In this document: one piece after another, positions 1 through 12,600 of the stretch
Layout: the number at the start of each line of letters is the position of its first letter
Position numbering within the stretch: position 1 is the first letter of the stretch
NCBI GenBank assembly: GCA_948567375.1
Contig: OX419755.1
Coordinates: 52,457,001-52,521,000 of the forward strand
Direction: 5' to 3'
Source: Lunularia cruciata
Taxonomy: Eukaryota; Streptophyta; Marchantiopsida; Lunulariales; Lunulariaceae
Length of the DNA stretch: 64,000 nucleotides
Position numbers and translations under genes: made by a program
Notes under the pieces: generated by a model
Seen by the model: only the letters and a program-made list of their open reading frames with translations
Told to the model about the DNA's origin: nothing
Databases searched by the model: none

Positions 1-2030
1 GCGTACCATTTAAATTTGTAATAGAAATAAAACAAGTGGAGAAAGCTTTGATAAATGGAGATTTTGGCACATCCTGTCAAATCAAATAAGTTTTTAGGGA
101 TATCAAAAGAAAATAACACTGATCCTTCCATTTGTCTCAAAAGCTGACATTGCATGATGAAATGATTGGCTTTCTTTCCAGGCCCACATAACTTCTAAGT
201 TGTAGTTGAGATAGCATGGAACTGACTTACTGCACTGAACTTTTGGATCTCAACTACTACAAAAGAAGAAAGAAAGTGTAACTCTTATGAAAGATACTAG
301 GACTCATCTTTTTGGTGAACAGCTACTTTTATGTATAAAGACTCAACAACAAAGTCCAAGTATAGAATATATTATACAAAGGAATTTAGATAAGAACAAA
401 ATACCGCCAATGATCCAACCCAAGGACCAGTTTCGAGATATCAAGTTCTTAAAGAATTATCCAAGAGTGTAGAAAGAGAACCAGAAAGAGCTCAGATTAA
501 ATAGTATATGAGATGTATTTAGCATAAATTATTTTTCCAGCAGAAAACAGTTAAGATTAATACTACCTTTGATTTTACCTTGCACCTCGTCATTGTCATG
601 CCAAGATGTTAGCATTTAGTTTTACCTCGACAAAAACATTGTCTTTAGGAAAAGCATAGTAATTCAAATTTGTAAGCAAGTTTTCTTGCATGAATAGCAT
701 TTAGGAAACGAGAGAAATAAGATTAGAATTTTGAGCATGAGTTACACAATATCTAAAAGGAAGCTCCCAAAGCTAAAATAAAATTTAGTAGGAGGAAGTT
801 TCTGAAGTAGTTTAATGGGAATTTTTAGATAAGAATCACTTGTGCTGCATAATCCTCAAAATATACCTCTAAAGTATATTCTTTGGATAATAAGCCATCC
901 GTGAGGAGCACAAAGCAACCACTCCATATCCACAGATATTATTTCTAATCAAATATCTTCTACTTTCTGCATTATGGGAAAAGCGTGGTATGTTATCTTG
1001 CAAGTTTTCACCACTCACCGATTTATTCCCGTCAATATTTCAAAAGTTAGTCCAACATTTACTTTAGAACTGCGTATTTTTCAACATTTTCTTTGAAATT
1101 GGTAAGCATATTTTATATCTACCTCCTGAAAATGGCAATTTGAGCTTTTGAATTTTGTCAAAAAAAATTCAGTAAACAAAATTTATATTTAGAAGGTAAT
1201 CCAATTCCAGGTTGGTATCAAGGATTGTAAAAGGAATATTTTCCCGATTCTTAGTAAGTTGCCAAGGATAATCTATATGTTTCTGGCTGCAAAGAAATAT
1301 CATCCTTTTTGTGGATTTACCTCTGTGGTTCGTTAAAATAGGATTCTTGGTTACTTTTTGTAAGACTCATTTTAGATATAACCTAATATCTTATTAAACT
1401 CCCAAGATGCCTTTCACTATGCTCTCACATAATTTTAAAACATGATATACAATACTGAAAAATAATTTAATATAAATTCATCAATTTGAAACATTAGATC
1501 ATCGAGGTCATAATACATCGAATAAAAATATGAATCACATGAGAAAACTATTAGCTTATACAGGAGAATTTATCAAATCGAATACTCATGATCAATTTAG
1601 AGGAAGAATTATGTAACGAGAGGACACTCGTTTAAAACAAAACTGTTTGTTTTTCCTTTAACCGTGGAACCTATTAGGCTTTACTATCTTAAATAATAAA
1701 AAGAATAGTGGATAGAGGCGGCCTCTCTTTCTGTCCGCAGATTCAATGGTGGGATGTAAGGACGTCTTTTCACTTGATCTGCTTAAGTGACTCGTGTAAT
1801 ATTGTCCTAGTTGAAATCATAAAACATGTACAAACATCATTCGCAATAAATATGTATCACGTCTATGTGATAAACAAGCCGTCAATCCTAAACAAGCATA
1901 AACTCTTTTATAATGTCCTGTCCTCGTTCCCTGGAAACGTCTCTAAAAACTGTTGAAATGACATAAGGACTTACTGGACAGCCACGGTGAACATTCGATT
2001 TCCTCCTCCTTACTCATCGACTCTCCGTCC
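1..2030. other. AT-rich intergenic DNA, no gene seen
   Basis: No long or recognisable reading frame on either strand. The longest ATG-started frame (287-472, 61 codons) has no recognisable motif and lies in AT-rich sequence, so I treat it as chance. No tRNA-like or rRNA-like segment was noticed. Confidence 0.6.
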
Positions 2031-2159
2031 CACTTAAGGACTGTTCTGATCGTGAAGTATATTGTAATTGTTCAAATTTTCAAGTGGTAGAACATTAACA
2101 ATACATATGCAATATGATATAACGATCTTATTCATATTCAACTTTATCGCTTTTACCTT

Positions 2160-2480
2160 AGCTATTAGTAGAGAAACAAACAGAGCAGGGTTGCAAGATG
2201 CCAATGAGGAAAATAGCAAGAGTGAGTGCGAGAAAACATCGATAAGCAGAGAAGTAATAAAAAACCAGCATGAGTGAGAGAGATACATGCAGAAGAAAAC
2301 GATCATGAAGAGTAGGAAGAAGGGAGGAGGAAGATTCGTTGAAGAATAGGAAGAGGAGTGTGAGAGGACGAGAGACATTGTCTGCGTGAGGTGGTGTGAG
2401 GAAAACGGGTTGTAAAACCTAATGGTTCCCATGCAGGTACACAGCAAGCATCCGGATTGTACAAAATATTCTGAAAAAAT
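2160..2480. repeat. Diverged dispersed repeat, module A copy 1
   Basis: About 300 bp that recurs, diverged, at 5440-5700 in the same orientation. Shared blocks include GAGAGAGATACATGCAGAAG, a GAAGAGTAGGAAGAAG block, and a CCCATGCAGGT block followed by AAGCATCCG. The minus strand has a hydrophobic Ser/Phe-rich open frame in both copies, but indels shift it, so the similarity looks like that of DNA repeats rather than of a protein. The family is not recognised. Confidence 0.6.
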
Positions 2481-2824
2481 GCATCACATACCAAATAACT
2501 ACCGTAGTGAGAGTTTCGAGGCCTGTTGGTGTAACTACTGGCGTGCTCGGACAGAAGCTCCCTATCTGGTTGAGGAAACAGACTTTCTCAAATCTCTGTA
2601 GACACTAAGACCATGATAACCATGGATGTATTTTTTTTCCTTTCCGGAGAACTGAGCAAATTTTTTTGCTAATGAGTTGAAGAGGGTAGTTTACAGAGAC
2701 AATGCTATCTACAAGATTCCTACATGCAGCAAGGTCCCGACTTTTTAGAATTACTTACTCTCCTCTATCTCACGCACTCCAATGTCATATTACCCAGTTT
2801 TCTGTTCCTGGAACATGTAATGAA

Positions 2825-3089
2825 ATACAGAACCCGTTGTTAACAACTCAGTTCCATACCCACGTCTGACTGGACTGACTCTCACATTTGATAATAACCA
2901 GGTAAAGATCGTCACAACCATCAGTTACATAGAGAGCATTTTACACATTGTGGAAGGTAATACAGAACCCGCTGTAAACAACCCAGTTCCATACCCATGT
3001 CTGACTGGACTGACTCTCACATTTGATAATAACCAGGTAAAGATCGTCACAACCATCAGTTACATAGAGAGCTTTTTACGCATTGTGGA
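2825..3089. repeat. Two-copy tandem repeat, 135-bp period
   Basis: Copies at 2825-2954 and 2960-3089 are nearly identical, with only a handful of substitutions. Both contain CTGACTGGACTGACTCTCAC and GTAAAGATCGTCACAACC. This is a local duplication with no coding potential noticed. Confidence 0.85.
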
Positions 3090-3429
3090 CAAATCTGAAA
3101 TGCGCTAGTAGTTGTTGAAAGAAGTGAGATACAAAGATGAAGGAAAAGCAGGAAGCATACTTCGGCCATCGGGAACACAATGGTATGAGAATATGAGAAC
3201 AGCAAGTTTTCATTGAAGCACGAAGAAGAGGGGCGGAGAAGATACACACCACAAAAGGAAGAAGAATAAGTGAGGAAACTGGTTGCAACACTCAAGTCTA
3301 ACAGCGCTAGAGCGCTTGGTAGAAGAACAAGAAGCATGCCGCTCAGATAATTGGTACTGTAGTGAGAGGAAGAGATCCTCTGAAGCGGAAGTTATATGTG
3401 AGTTCACGGCGAACAGTTAAACAGATATA

Positions 3430-4445
3430 TAGGAAACGGGAGCAGAAGCCATTCGAAGAACAGGGGATCCAAAACACACAAAGTGCATATGAAATGCAAG
3501 CATAACGTGTGCAAATCCAAATGAAATGCATCTAACGAAATGGAAATTAAGTGAAGCTGACAATACGAAGGTAAGCTGAAGTAAACACATCATTGAAAAA
3601 TATCATAAGTAGCATCTGCAGAGAACTAGTATACATCATGTAACAATAGACAACACACCTAAACAATAATGAACACAACCGATGAAGCATCTGAAATTGA
3701 AAGTCGGGAAGGACCATGAAACAGAGAAACATCGAGCAAAGATCAATAGTCAAAGCATTAGTTGAGGATGGGTGGAGTGGAGCGAAGTGGGAGAGGAGTG
3801 GAGGGTGTCTTGGTTGGGTCGGAGCGAAGCATGAGAGGACTGGATATAGGATATGAGAGCAGAATATTGCACGACTGGATATGGATATATGAGGACAGAA
3901 GCCGTTCCTCGAACGGGAGATCCAGAACTCATTAAATGCATATGAAGCGTAGATGAAATGGCAATAAAATGAGAGCAGAACTGACTGAAAAATACATGCA
4001 AAAAGGAGATGAAGTGTAATTCATAAATAGCTTGTATTATCAAGCATCGACCACATATAACTACATGTATAGAATCTGTCAACCCATGTGTCCTGAGAAA
4101 ACGAAGAGTCAAGTCATATAAAGAAATCGTGGAGTATGCGTATGTGAAACAATCAATCGGAAACAAACTGAATGAATCGAAAGCAAATCAGAAACCGAGA
4201 CAAACACAGAAATGTACAATCATATAAAAACCTAATCGTAAGGTAAACGTAAAGCAAAGCATGTAAGGAAATAGTAAACCACTTGTAAACGAAGACCGAA
4301 GAGCCGGACATTGACTTAGCAGCAGTTTACAAACGAACGTAAGTAATGAAACAAGAAGTCTGTGACTGGATATAGAGAAATGAGGACAGAAGCCGTTCGG
4401 GGAACGGGAGATCCAGAACTCACTGGATGCAAATGAGATGCAAGA
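3430..4445. repeat. Three diverged copies of a ~60-bp module (module C)
   Basis: A short module with GACAGAAGCCGTTC, then GAACGGGAGATCCAGAACTCA, then an ATGCA(T/A)ATGA segment occurs near 3893-3950 and 4381-4440, with a more diverged copy near 3435-3500. The two later copies are preceded by a GACTGGATAT block. It is part of the repeat patchwork at 2.1-5.8 kb and has no long reading frame. Confidence 0.5.
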
Positions 4446-4815
4446 TATGTAAAGTATACAAGATAGCGAACATCTGTTCTAATGATAGCATAAATAAATG
4501 TAACCTGGAAACATATCAAAAGTAATACCTATATACAAGAAGCATGCATCGGAAAAGCGACAATAGAACAACAGTGCATGTAGAGAAATAAGATCGACTT
4601 GACGAGCTAGATGAGAAAGATTCAGATAAACCAAAGTCGAAAAACAATGTAGCAGCCTGGAAATCAAAAGTCGTGGAAGATCCGTGAGTCAGCCCAGAAG
4701 TATGAAATCACTCAGAGAACGAGGGAAGTAGAGCGAAGCATTAAGAGGACTGGATGTAGATTATATCGCACCATGGGCTAAACAGATGAGTCCTAATACA
4801 CCAAAAACACAGAGG

Positions 4816-5235
4816 GAAGCAGAAAGGCGGTCATAGTACACCTCCACGAAAGCACGAACGAGTTCATCAGTGCCAAACGCAATGCCGAAGTAGCTGGGCA
4901 AATGCCAGTACCCCTCCTACCGAGTTTCTGTTCGAAAGCTCATGAGTGCCAAGGCAAACCCGGTTGCTCCCTTAAGTGCCGCTCAAAAGGAGTAAGGATG
5001 GACTAGATAGAGTATATCGCAGCATGTACTATGAACACATACATGAGACCTTAAACACTGAAACAACAGAAGGAAGCAGAAAGGTCACAGTCCACGAAAG
5101 CACAAACTACTTCATTAGTGCCTAACGCAGTGCCGAAGTGGCTGGGGGAATCCCAGTACCCCTCGTACCGAGTTTCTGTTCAAAAGCTCATGAGTGCTAA
5201 GGCAAACTCGGTTGCTTCCAGAAGTGCCGCTAAAA
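4816..5235. repeat. Two-copy diverged repeat (module B)
   Basis: Copies at about 4816-4990 and 5073-5230 share GAAGCAGAAAGG, a CACGAAAGCAC block, GTGCC(A/T)AACGCA(A/G)TGCCGAAGT, CCAGTACCCCTC and CGAGTTTCTGTTC, in the same order and spacing. Divergence is moderate. No coding role is visible. Confidence 0.7.
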
Positions 5236-5439
5236 TGGTAGCAGTGAGAGGAGAGGAATCGCTGGAACTTATGCAGAACCGACGGCCATGCAGGAGTATC
5301 TGTAAGGCCGAACGTAATATGGTAGAAATTGGTAAGAAATGGGCATAGAAAATGCAGAAGAGAAACCATGTACAAGGAAAGGATTTGAGACGCACCTTGG
5401 TAATACCTGAAAGAAAACATCAATTAGTAGAAAAGGAAG

Positions 5440-5700
5440 TAAACAGTACAGGAATTACAAGATGGCAATGAGAAAGTAGCATGAGCGAGAGAGATACATG
5501 CAGAAGAAAAAGCTCGTGAAGAGTAGGAAGAAGAGAGGAGAACGATCGTTGAAGAACAGGAAGAGGCGAGAAATACCAGTAGAGTGTGAGGAAAAAGAGA
5601 GACAATGTTTGCGTGGGGTGATGTGAAGGAGAAGGGCTGTAGAACCGAGTGGGTCCCATGCAGGTTAACATCAAGCATCCGAATTATACAAGATACAGAA
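5440..5700. repeat. Diverged dispersed repeat, module A copy 2
   Basis: Second copy of the module at 2160-2480, in the same orientation, with several small indels. The similarity continues weakly past the module: a GTGAGAG...CGAGG(G/C)CTGTTG block lies near 5738 and near 2500. Confidence 0.6.
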
Positions 5701-6398
5701 TATGTATTTTAAACAAGAACACTTCTGTATTATACAAGTCGTGAGAGATCCGAGGGCTGTTGATGTAGTTGAAACAGATATACTGCATTCAAAACAGGGA
5801 CGGTTCAAGTGGTAGTAGAAATATGTGAGTTAAGGGTGGGAAGCTATCATGCAAGTAGAGAAGAGACAAAATAGTCGTAAGTAGAAAGGGTGGACTGAAT
5901 ATATATGTACAATGTACAGGATCGTAAAACCAACGCCAATCTACCTACTGGCGGGCTTTACTTATTCACGAGCTCCTCGCCTTTTCGAGAGAACCGTGAT
6001 TACACTACTGTGTAGAGATCCTAGATCCATGCTCATCTTTTCACTTGCAAGACAATAAAGACCTTTTTATCTAGTTTCAAGGATTAATTTTGCTCTCAAC
6101 TTGTCGTTAGGCTTGCGACAAGCAGAAAGGTAGGAGGCTTTGCAGTTGCAAACTCTCCTACACCGCTTCGACTCTGATTCTATGATACATAGTTTACACT
6201 GGGAAAAAGTATTCGAGAGTACATGTGGCAGCAAAATCGTCTTAAATGTTACAGACTAGCACAGCTCTCTCTTGTCAAAAGTGGCTATTTCAAAAATGGC
6301 GAATGTCAAGGCATATTGTACCTTTTCTACTTGATCTGTAGACGAGATCTACTTCTTTAGGGTTCACTTCTCTATGGAACCTTCACCAATATTATGTT
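5701..6398. other. 3' flank of the HCF152-like gene
   Basis: No open frame of note. The part next to 6399 lies immediately downstream of the minus-strand stop and probably includes the 3' UTR. No clear polyadenylation signal can be singled out. Confidence 0.4.
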
Positions 6399-9029
6399 CT
6401 ATGGGGTCCATTCAGTCTGGTAATACTGGTTGGGAAGGCCCAGCCAGAATTTGAAAGCATCTACCGCTTTCCTCTTGTCAGCTGATCGTGCTCGCCTCCT
6501 GGCTGATGCATGCTTGCTAGTGTACAAGTTCGAGTACAGCTCAATAAACATCCGTTTGTACTTGACTTTATCTGCTAAGATGCCTTGCTGCTCCATACAG
6601 GCAACCACTTCCAATGCTCTCTGGAAGTATCCAGCTCTAACGCATGTGTCAACTAAGCAATCGAAGAGGCCCCCATCTGGTTCCAATTGTTTTACTTCGC
6701 CTCCTCTCTTCGCCATCGTTCTTTCTTTTATCTCGTTCCAAAGAACTAGGGCTTCACCAGCTTGACCTGCTGAAGCATATCCCTTTACTAAACTTCCATA
6801 CGTGGCCACAGTTGGATAAAATCCTTCCTCCTTCATCTTGTTGAAACATTTCTTGGCCGCATCCATTAGCCCAACTCTACAGTAGCCATCAATCAGAACG
6901 TTCCAAGCAATCACATCAATCCTCATCCAAGGATCCTGCCTCATCTCCTCAAAGACTTCCGCCACCAATTTCGGCTGCCCATTCTTGGCAAAGGCATTCA
7001 TCAGGGTGGTATAACTAACCTCAGATGGGGCAATCCCTGCACTCCTCATCTCCCGGAAAACTTCTAATGCAACAACGTTGTCATCTCTTCGAATACACCC
7101 GTTGATTAATGTATTGTAAGAAACAACGTCCGGTGAAAGACCAGCTTTTTTCATGTGCCTAATCAGTTCGTAAGCTTTTGAGACCTGACCAACACTGCAG
7201 TAACCCTTCAGCAAGGTGTTGTAAGTCACCAGGTTTGCTGGTACCTTTTGAGCAGCCATCTCCAGCAAAACACTCTTAGCTTCGTCCATCAATCCCAGAT
7301 TGACGCAAGCCGCTATTACGGTTGTGTAGGTCACCTCATTGGGATGGCTCCTCACGTCCTCCTCACTTCGCATCGCAATCAAAAGCTGAACCGCATCTTT
7401 CATCCGACCTTGCTTCACATAACCATTCATCAATGTGGTGTAAGTGCGCACATCAGGCTTCACAGCAGATCTCCAAATAGCTGAGACTCTTTTACTTGCA
7501 ACACCAATCTTCACAGTGTCCCCTGAATTTCCGTCTCTCTTCCTTAATTTTTCTAGCCACGTAGACGCCTTCGTCGATCCATCTCGTACTTCCAACTGGC
7601 TTACCGTCTTCTGTCCGTCTTTGACTTGCTGCGATTGACCAGCGGCCTGCTTCATACTCTGCACTACTTGCTCGGCACCATCTAAATCACCCAAGGTTGC
7701 GTAAGCAGATACCAAAGAATTGTATGTAGACAAGTCGGGCTGCACACCTTGCTCCTCCATTTGCTCTAAAATGTTGATAAGTTGATCGCCTTCCTCCGCC
7801 TTGGCAAACAACTTGATCAGAATGTTAAACGTGAGAACATCTGGTTGTATTTCAAAATCTGACATGCGCTCCAAAAGTTCTTCTGCTTTCCTCACACATG
7901 CCCCTGTGGCACAGGCGTTGAGAACAGCATTAAATGCGCCAGTGTCTGGTCTGATGTCGCTTGGACGCAGAGTGACAGTTCTCTTGCCATAGACTGAAGA
8001 GATGGTAGAGCCGTGGTCCGGTTCCTTCCTTGTCCCGCTCTCAAGGCTCCCACTGACCATCTCCCCACTAGCCACCGCACATATTTCATCAAACAATTCT
8101 ATTGCCAGGGCTGCATCATACGGATGCTTCCCGAGCCGACTAACTACTGCACTCCATACCTTCACGGGTGGACACATCCCCATCTGGAGCATTACTCTGG
8201 TAATGCTGAGGGCATACCTTGCAGCTCCTGCGCGCGCAGATGCCATAACTAGCAATCCCATTGCATCTGCATCTAAAAGTGACAATTCATTCACTAATTG
8301 GAGATCCACTAACACTTTCTGTGCTCTAGAAAGGCTGGAGGGGCTGCCCTTGTGAGAAAGTTGAGCCAGCAGCCTACTGCAACAGGTTTTTGAAGGTAAA
8401 ACTCCCGCTCTTCTCAGCACTTGGTGCAACTGCCATGCCTCCTCTGTATTTCTAGCCTTTAGAGCTGTCAACAGCATTTCTTCGGTGCTAGCAAAATCTT
8501 CATTGTCACAAGTTGTGATAGATGATTTTGCAAGAGCTTCAGGCGGAAGACAAGACGTATCCCTAGCACTATGCAAGACTGGTAAGCATTTTTTCACATG
8601 TGAGGAATTTAAAGGAGACCCTTCTAAGCGGGCAGAAAATGGCGAATTACCAGAACAGCAATTTTCAGGGGCGAAGCAAATTATTGAAAATTGAAATGAG
8701 GCAGGCATAGCAACCTCAAATGAATTGAATCCCCGATGAGACAGAGGAGTATAAGAAGCCATCGGAGAGGTACAAGCTACACAAGTAGCCATAAAATTCC
8801 ACCCCTCAACGAAATTCTCCACTACAGTATTTGCGGAGGACGAGAGAGGGTGCCTAGAGAACCTAAGAGTGGACTGCAAATTTGAATTATGAGAGCTCCC
8901 ATACTTCGCACTCCTCACTAATGACGAAGAAGTCTCTGCACTATCGAGGCCGTAAAATTCTCCAGTTCGCTTTCTATCTGTCGGTCGAATGCAAACGGAT
9001 TGGTGCACCAGACAGCACTGAGGCTGCAT
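6399..9029 (-). CDS. HCF152: HCF152-like chloroplast pentatricopeptide repeat protein
   Basis: Intronless P-class PPR gene of 876 codons from the first ATG (9027-9029). The frame is open a little further upstream but has no ATG there. An alternative ATG at 8790-8792 opens with MATCVACTSPMAS, which looks more like a transit peptide and would give 797 residues. The PPR tract covers roughly residues 360-820 of the long form, with helix pairs such as TYTTLMNGYVKQGR and VSYNTLINGCIRRDD. The C-terminal tail, with TSKHAS and then AFKFWLGLPN, is the signature by which I recognise HCF152. In Arabidopsis that protein binds plastid RNA and is needed for processing between psbH and petB and for petB splicing. 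A spacer of about 60 residues without repeats (about 463-525) interrupts the PPR tract. The reading frame is intact. Confidence 0.9.
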   Translation of the reverse strand: MQPQCCLVHQSVCIRPTDRKRTGEFYGLDSAETSSSLVRSAKYGSSHNSNLQSTLRFSRHPLSSSANTVVENFVEGWNFMATCVACTSPMASYTPLSHRGFNSFEVAMPASFQFSIICFAPENCCSGNSPFSARLEGSPLNSSHVKKCLPVLHSARDTSCLPPEALAKSSITTCDNEDFASTEEMLLTALKARNTEEAWQLHQVLRRAGVLPSKTCCSRLLAQLSHKGSPSSLSRAQKVLVDLQLVNELSLLDADAMGLLVMASARAGAARYALSITRVMLQMGMCPPVKVWSAVVSRLGKHPYDAALAIELFDEICAVASGEMVSGSLESGTRKEPDHGSTISSVYGKRTVTLRPSDIRPDTGAFNAVLNACATGACVRKAEELLERMSDFEIQPDVLTFNILIKLFAKAEEGDQLINILEQMEEQGVQPDLSTYNSLVSAYATLGDLDGAEQVVQSMKQAAGQSQQVKDGQKTVSQLEVRDGSTKASTWLEKLRKRDGNSGDTVKIGVASKRVSAIWRSAVKPDVRTYTTLMNGYVKQGRMKDAVQLLIAMRSEEDVRSHPNEVTYTTVIAACVNLGLMDEAKSVLLEMAAQKVPANLVTYNTLLKGYCSVGQVSKAYELIRHMKKAGLSPDVVSYNTLINGCIRRDDNVVALEVFREMRSAGIAPSEVSYTTLMNAFAKNGQPKLVAEVFEEMRQDPWMRIDVIAWNVLIDGYCRVGLMDAAKKCFNKMKEEGFYPTVATYGSLVKGYASAGQAGEALVLWNEIKERTMAKRGGEVKQLEPDGGLFDCLVDTCVRAGYFQRALEVVACMEQQGILADKVKYKRMFIELYSNLYTSKHASARRRARSADKRKAVDAFKFWLGLPNQYYQTEWTP

Positions 9030-9600
9030 ATCGAGAGAATAACACCCTCCCAAATACGATGCAGAAAGAGGATGCAGCTAGGAATCTTCTATTCCACACT
9101 TCAGGTCCTCGATTTCAAATTCTGAACATCCAGTACTCGGATGTGGTGAATTCAGTTCAATTCAATTCAACTCAGCTCAACTGCTGTGAAGATTCTTCCG
9201 TCACACAGTGCCGCAGAGAATCCACTGCTGCAAACTGCAAATGGAGATTATATTAAGGACGTGTCAGGGAGTCGTAGAGTGAGACTCGTCATCTATGTTG
9301 ATGAATCTGCGTTCGTGGCCTCTAACAGGGGCATACATTCGCTTGCTGTGATCTTTTGAGGTGTGTGCAGCACAAGCCTCCTTTTCCATGACAATATTGT
9401 GGTGGCTTCCATTCTGCCACACACTCCATCGTCAGCCATGGGAAGAGAACGAGCGTTGATAGATATTGTGCACTCGATGCTCTCCTCTCGTCTCCGGTCT
9501 CCGGTCTCCGGCCCCTTACCATGACATCAATCGATGCTAGTGTCCACAACAACTGCGGTTGAACAACGTTAACTGTGGCGAAACTTTAATCCACGATTGG
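9030..9600. other. 5' flank of the HCF152-like gene
   Basis: Probably holds the 5' UTR and promoter of the minus-strand gene. A short run of imperfect TTCAA/CTCAA repeats lies at about 9150-9182. No TATA box could be assigned with confidence. Confidence 0.4.
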
Positions 9601-12600
9601 CAATTGAAACAAATAGATTCGATATTGATCACCTTGTTCCGTGATAAAAAGTTGAGTAAGTATCTAGTATGTTCAACATTTTGCTTCGATTTTATCATAG
9701 AGATTATTTATCTTACATGAATTGAAAATGTATTAAGCTGTATTTTGAGAAGCAAGACAGTTCAAGACTTGGGCATAATAGCATACTGTAAATTCTATTT
9801 TAAAGACCCTCTCGATCAGGCTACTTTTAGGTGTTATTTCAATGAACATGATTATAGAAGGTTAGACTCTTATAGTTTCGCAGATTGAAATGAGCATAAA
9901 AGTAGAATAATCTTAATCTTTTATTAAATGAAAATTGGCTTGCTATGTGAGAGAGCCCACCCCGATATAAAACATTCCTCGAACTCAACAAAGCTCACAC
10001 AGCCATGGCGTAGTCTAAGAAAGCCGTTATTGTTTCCTTCAGAAAGGTGAAAATAGTTAAAGATAGAAATATCTTTTTAAATACATTTAAAGATACAATT
10101 TTTAGAAGAAAATTTTGATAGTATAATTGTATCCAAAACATGGTAATAAATTATATAATTATTCGTTAACTTAGAAGTTTCTTTTTATTAGGAATTAGGT
10201 TTTCAGCATCAAAATTATATACGACATGTATAAATATATAATAATTATAACTATCTTAAAAATCCTAAAGATCATAGTGGGAAATATCCAATAAATGGTG
10301 GATAAAATTGAGTCCCAAGCTTAAAAGAAGTTAATAGGCTTTAAATATAAACACAAAGGTTTTCAAGACCTTTTGATGTAGAATATATATTTAAAAAAAT
10401 TCTCAGTAATAATCAAATAAATTTCCTTTATTTCATTATTTTAAATTATAGATCATAATATTATCTATTCATTTGGTTTTGCAAAGAGTTGGTTGATATG
10501 CTGCAAGATTTTGATTCTAATCTTATAACTTTAAGACGGATTCATGTATTAAATGTGATCTCGTTTTTCAATGAATTAGCTCTTCAGATTGGTCAAAATA
10601 ACCCTTTTTGATCCTGATATTTTTCCAACCACTTTAGTCCAAAGGAATGATCGACCATTATAATTACCATAGTATGTATACCTATCACAACCCCAAAATT
10701 TATTTTCTTGAAACTCCTTCATATTGAGGTATAGAAATTAACTAGATAGGTCATTATTTTCTTTTATCAATATTATGTTATTAAATTGAAAGTGATAACA
10801 AGATAAATAGGAAAACAAAAGCTAGAGCATACTTAGTAAATAGGATATATGAATATTCATATACCAAGATTAAATTGTTAATTCCATAGGTCAAGATAAG
10901 TTTTTATCCATATTGCTAATGAAGATAGTTTATGAACATATAATCTCACTTTAATTACAGTATCCATCTACTTTCGTTTTTTCTAATGAAATTAAATTTT
11001 TTATTTATCCATATTATGGATTTAAAAAATTAATATTTAGAACTTATCATTTTTTATACGTTTAAGGTTTTGAAAAGCATTTCTTACCTCATGATATAAT
11101 CTCCTTTACCTTCTACTAGTTATAGTTCTATAAAATAATAATAGTTAAGTCTCCTAACAACTACAGGTTTTCTTTAGAATAAGATAGCGTTATTTTATCC
11201 CTTACACACAATTTCATGAAGAGATGATTTTTGTCATTCCTTTCTGCAAAATAGTTCCGTTCTATGTGATCCCTTTTTCTCTCTTCAAAAAAGGTTAAAT
11301 AAAGAAAACATGTATCTCTATTTAAATATCTTAAGGCTCTTTTCCAATATCTTGTTTACTTTATAATCAAAAGGTTGTAGTTTTATAATTGAAACACTTG
11401 CATTCTTCATGAAATAATCATGTACAATAATGAGATTTATAACATAATTCTAGCAGATAAAAATACTAAATTATTTATCACCATTAAATTAAATAATAAA
11501 TATGAACTATTTTTCTCATAATGAGTGAGTTGAATAAATAGTAAGACTCTTTTATATAAGCAAATATTGAATAATAAGAAAATTTTATATTAGAGTCTCA
11601 ACTAAGTGGGATTAAAAAGTTCAATATTATATAAAACTGAAAATCAAACTATGTTGATATTCTTTCTTCTCTTGGTTAGGTTAGCTTTTTGTAATAGTAA
11701 ACTTAATGCCAAACAACCATATTTTTATGACATTTTCTTAAGAAAACGGAATCAATGAGTAATATGATTGCCATGTATATATAATTAGAGTCTCCTTTTG
11801 TAATAATAAACATAAGGTTGGACAACCATATTTGTATGATATATTCTTAAGAAAAGAGAACCAATGAGTAATATATTTCCCTTCTATAAAATTTAAAAAT
11901 AATAAATGTTGTGTTTAGGAATACTCAAATTAGATGCATTATAGAGATTAACATTGTTGTGCTATGGTTGGACTAGTCCTTCATTAAATTAAAAGGAAAC
12001 TGCTCGCCCTATTATTTAGAAAACGATTAAGGGGATAGTTTGAAAAGGAAATAATATACTTGATCTTTATTAAGAACATGATTATACAGTACATATGTAA
12101 ATTAAGATGGTCTTTCTCCTTGTCCTAATCTTACGTATTTTTAGCGAAAATAATTGCATAAATCTTAGGGCTTTCATAAGATATTTGCTTGGTGTAATTA
12201 AGAAAAATTCCCTAGATTTATAATGCTAGATTCTGAGACTTGTTTAAATGTAAAACTAGAGAAAATCTTGCGAGAATACCACTTCACATCACTCTAACAA
12301 ACTAGAAAAAAACTAAAAAAACTAATGTAGGTATGCATCGAGCATACTCTAAAATAAGTAATTCAAGTAAGAATCGAGATTAGTATCAAACACAAAGCAT
12401 ACTTAACTTTAAAGAGAAAGAAAACAGCTTCTGTTTACTCTTGTTTAAACCCTTTAATCTGCTCATGTCTGGAGTTCTTTCTAACGGGGAAATCATGGCG
12501 CTTAGTGTGCGCATGAATAAGCATAAGCCATCAATCGCATCAAAATTTAAGGTTAATTAGAGTTGGACTTTGTTTAACGAGCATGAGAACGAGAATTAGT

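Noticed and set aside
2034-2447. Hydrophobic minus-strand frame of 137 codons, with a relative at 5420-5678
   Set aside because: Low-complexity Ser/Phe/Leu composition, and the two copies shift frame relative to each other, so it looks like a DNA repeat and not a gene.
8002-8355. Plus-strand frame of 117 codons and similar ones within 6430-9256
   Set aside because: They are antisense to the HCF152-like coding region and have no domain of their own.
9030-9053. Extension of the HCF152-like frame to TTG at 9051-9053, and of the mTERF frame to TTG at 50489-50491
   Set aside because: Nuclear plant genes start at ATG in nearly all cases, and in-frame ATGs lie shortly downstream.
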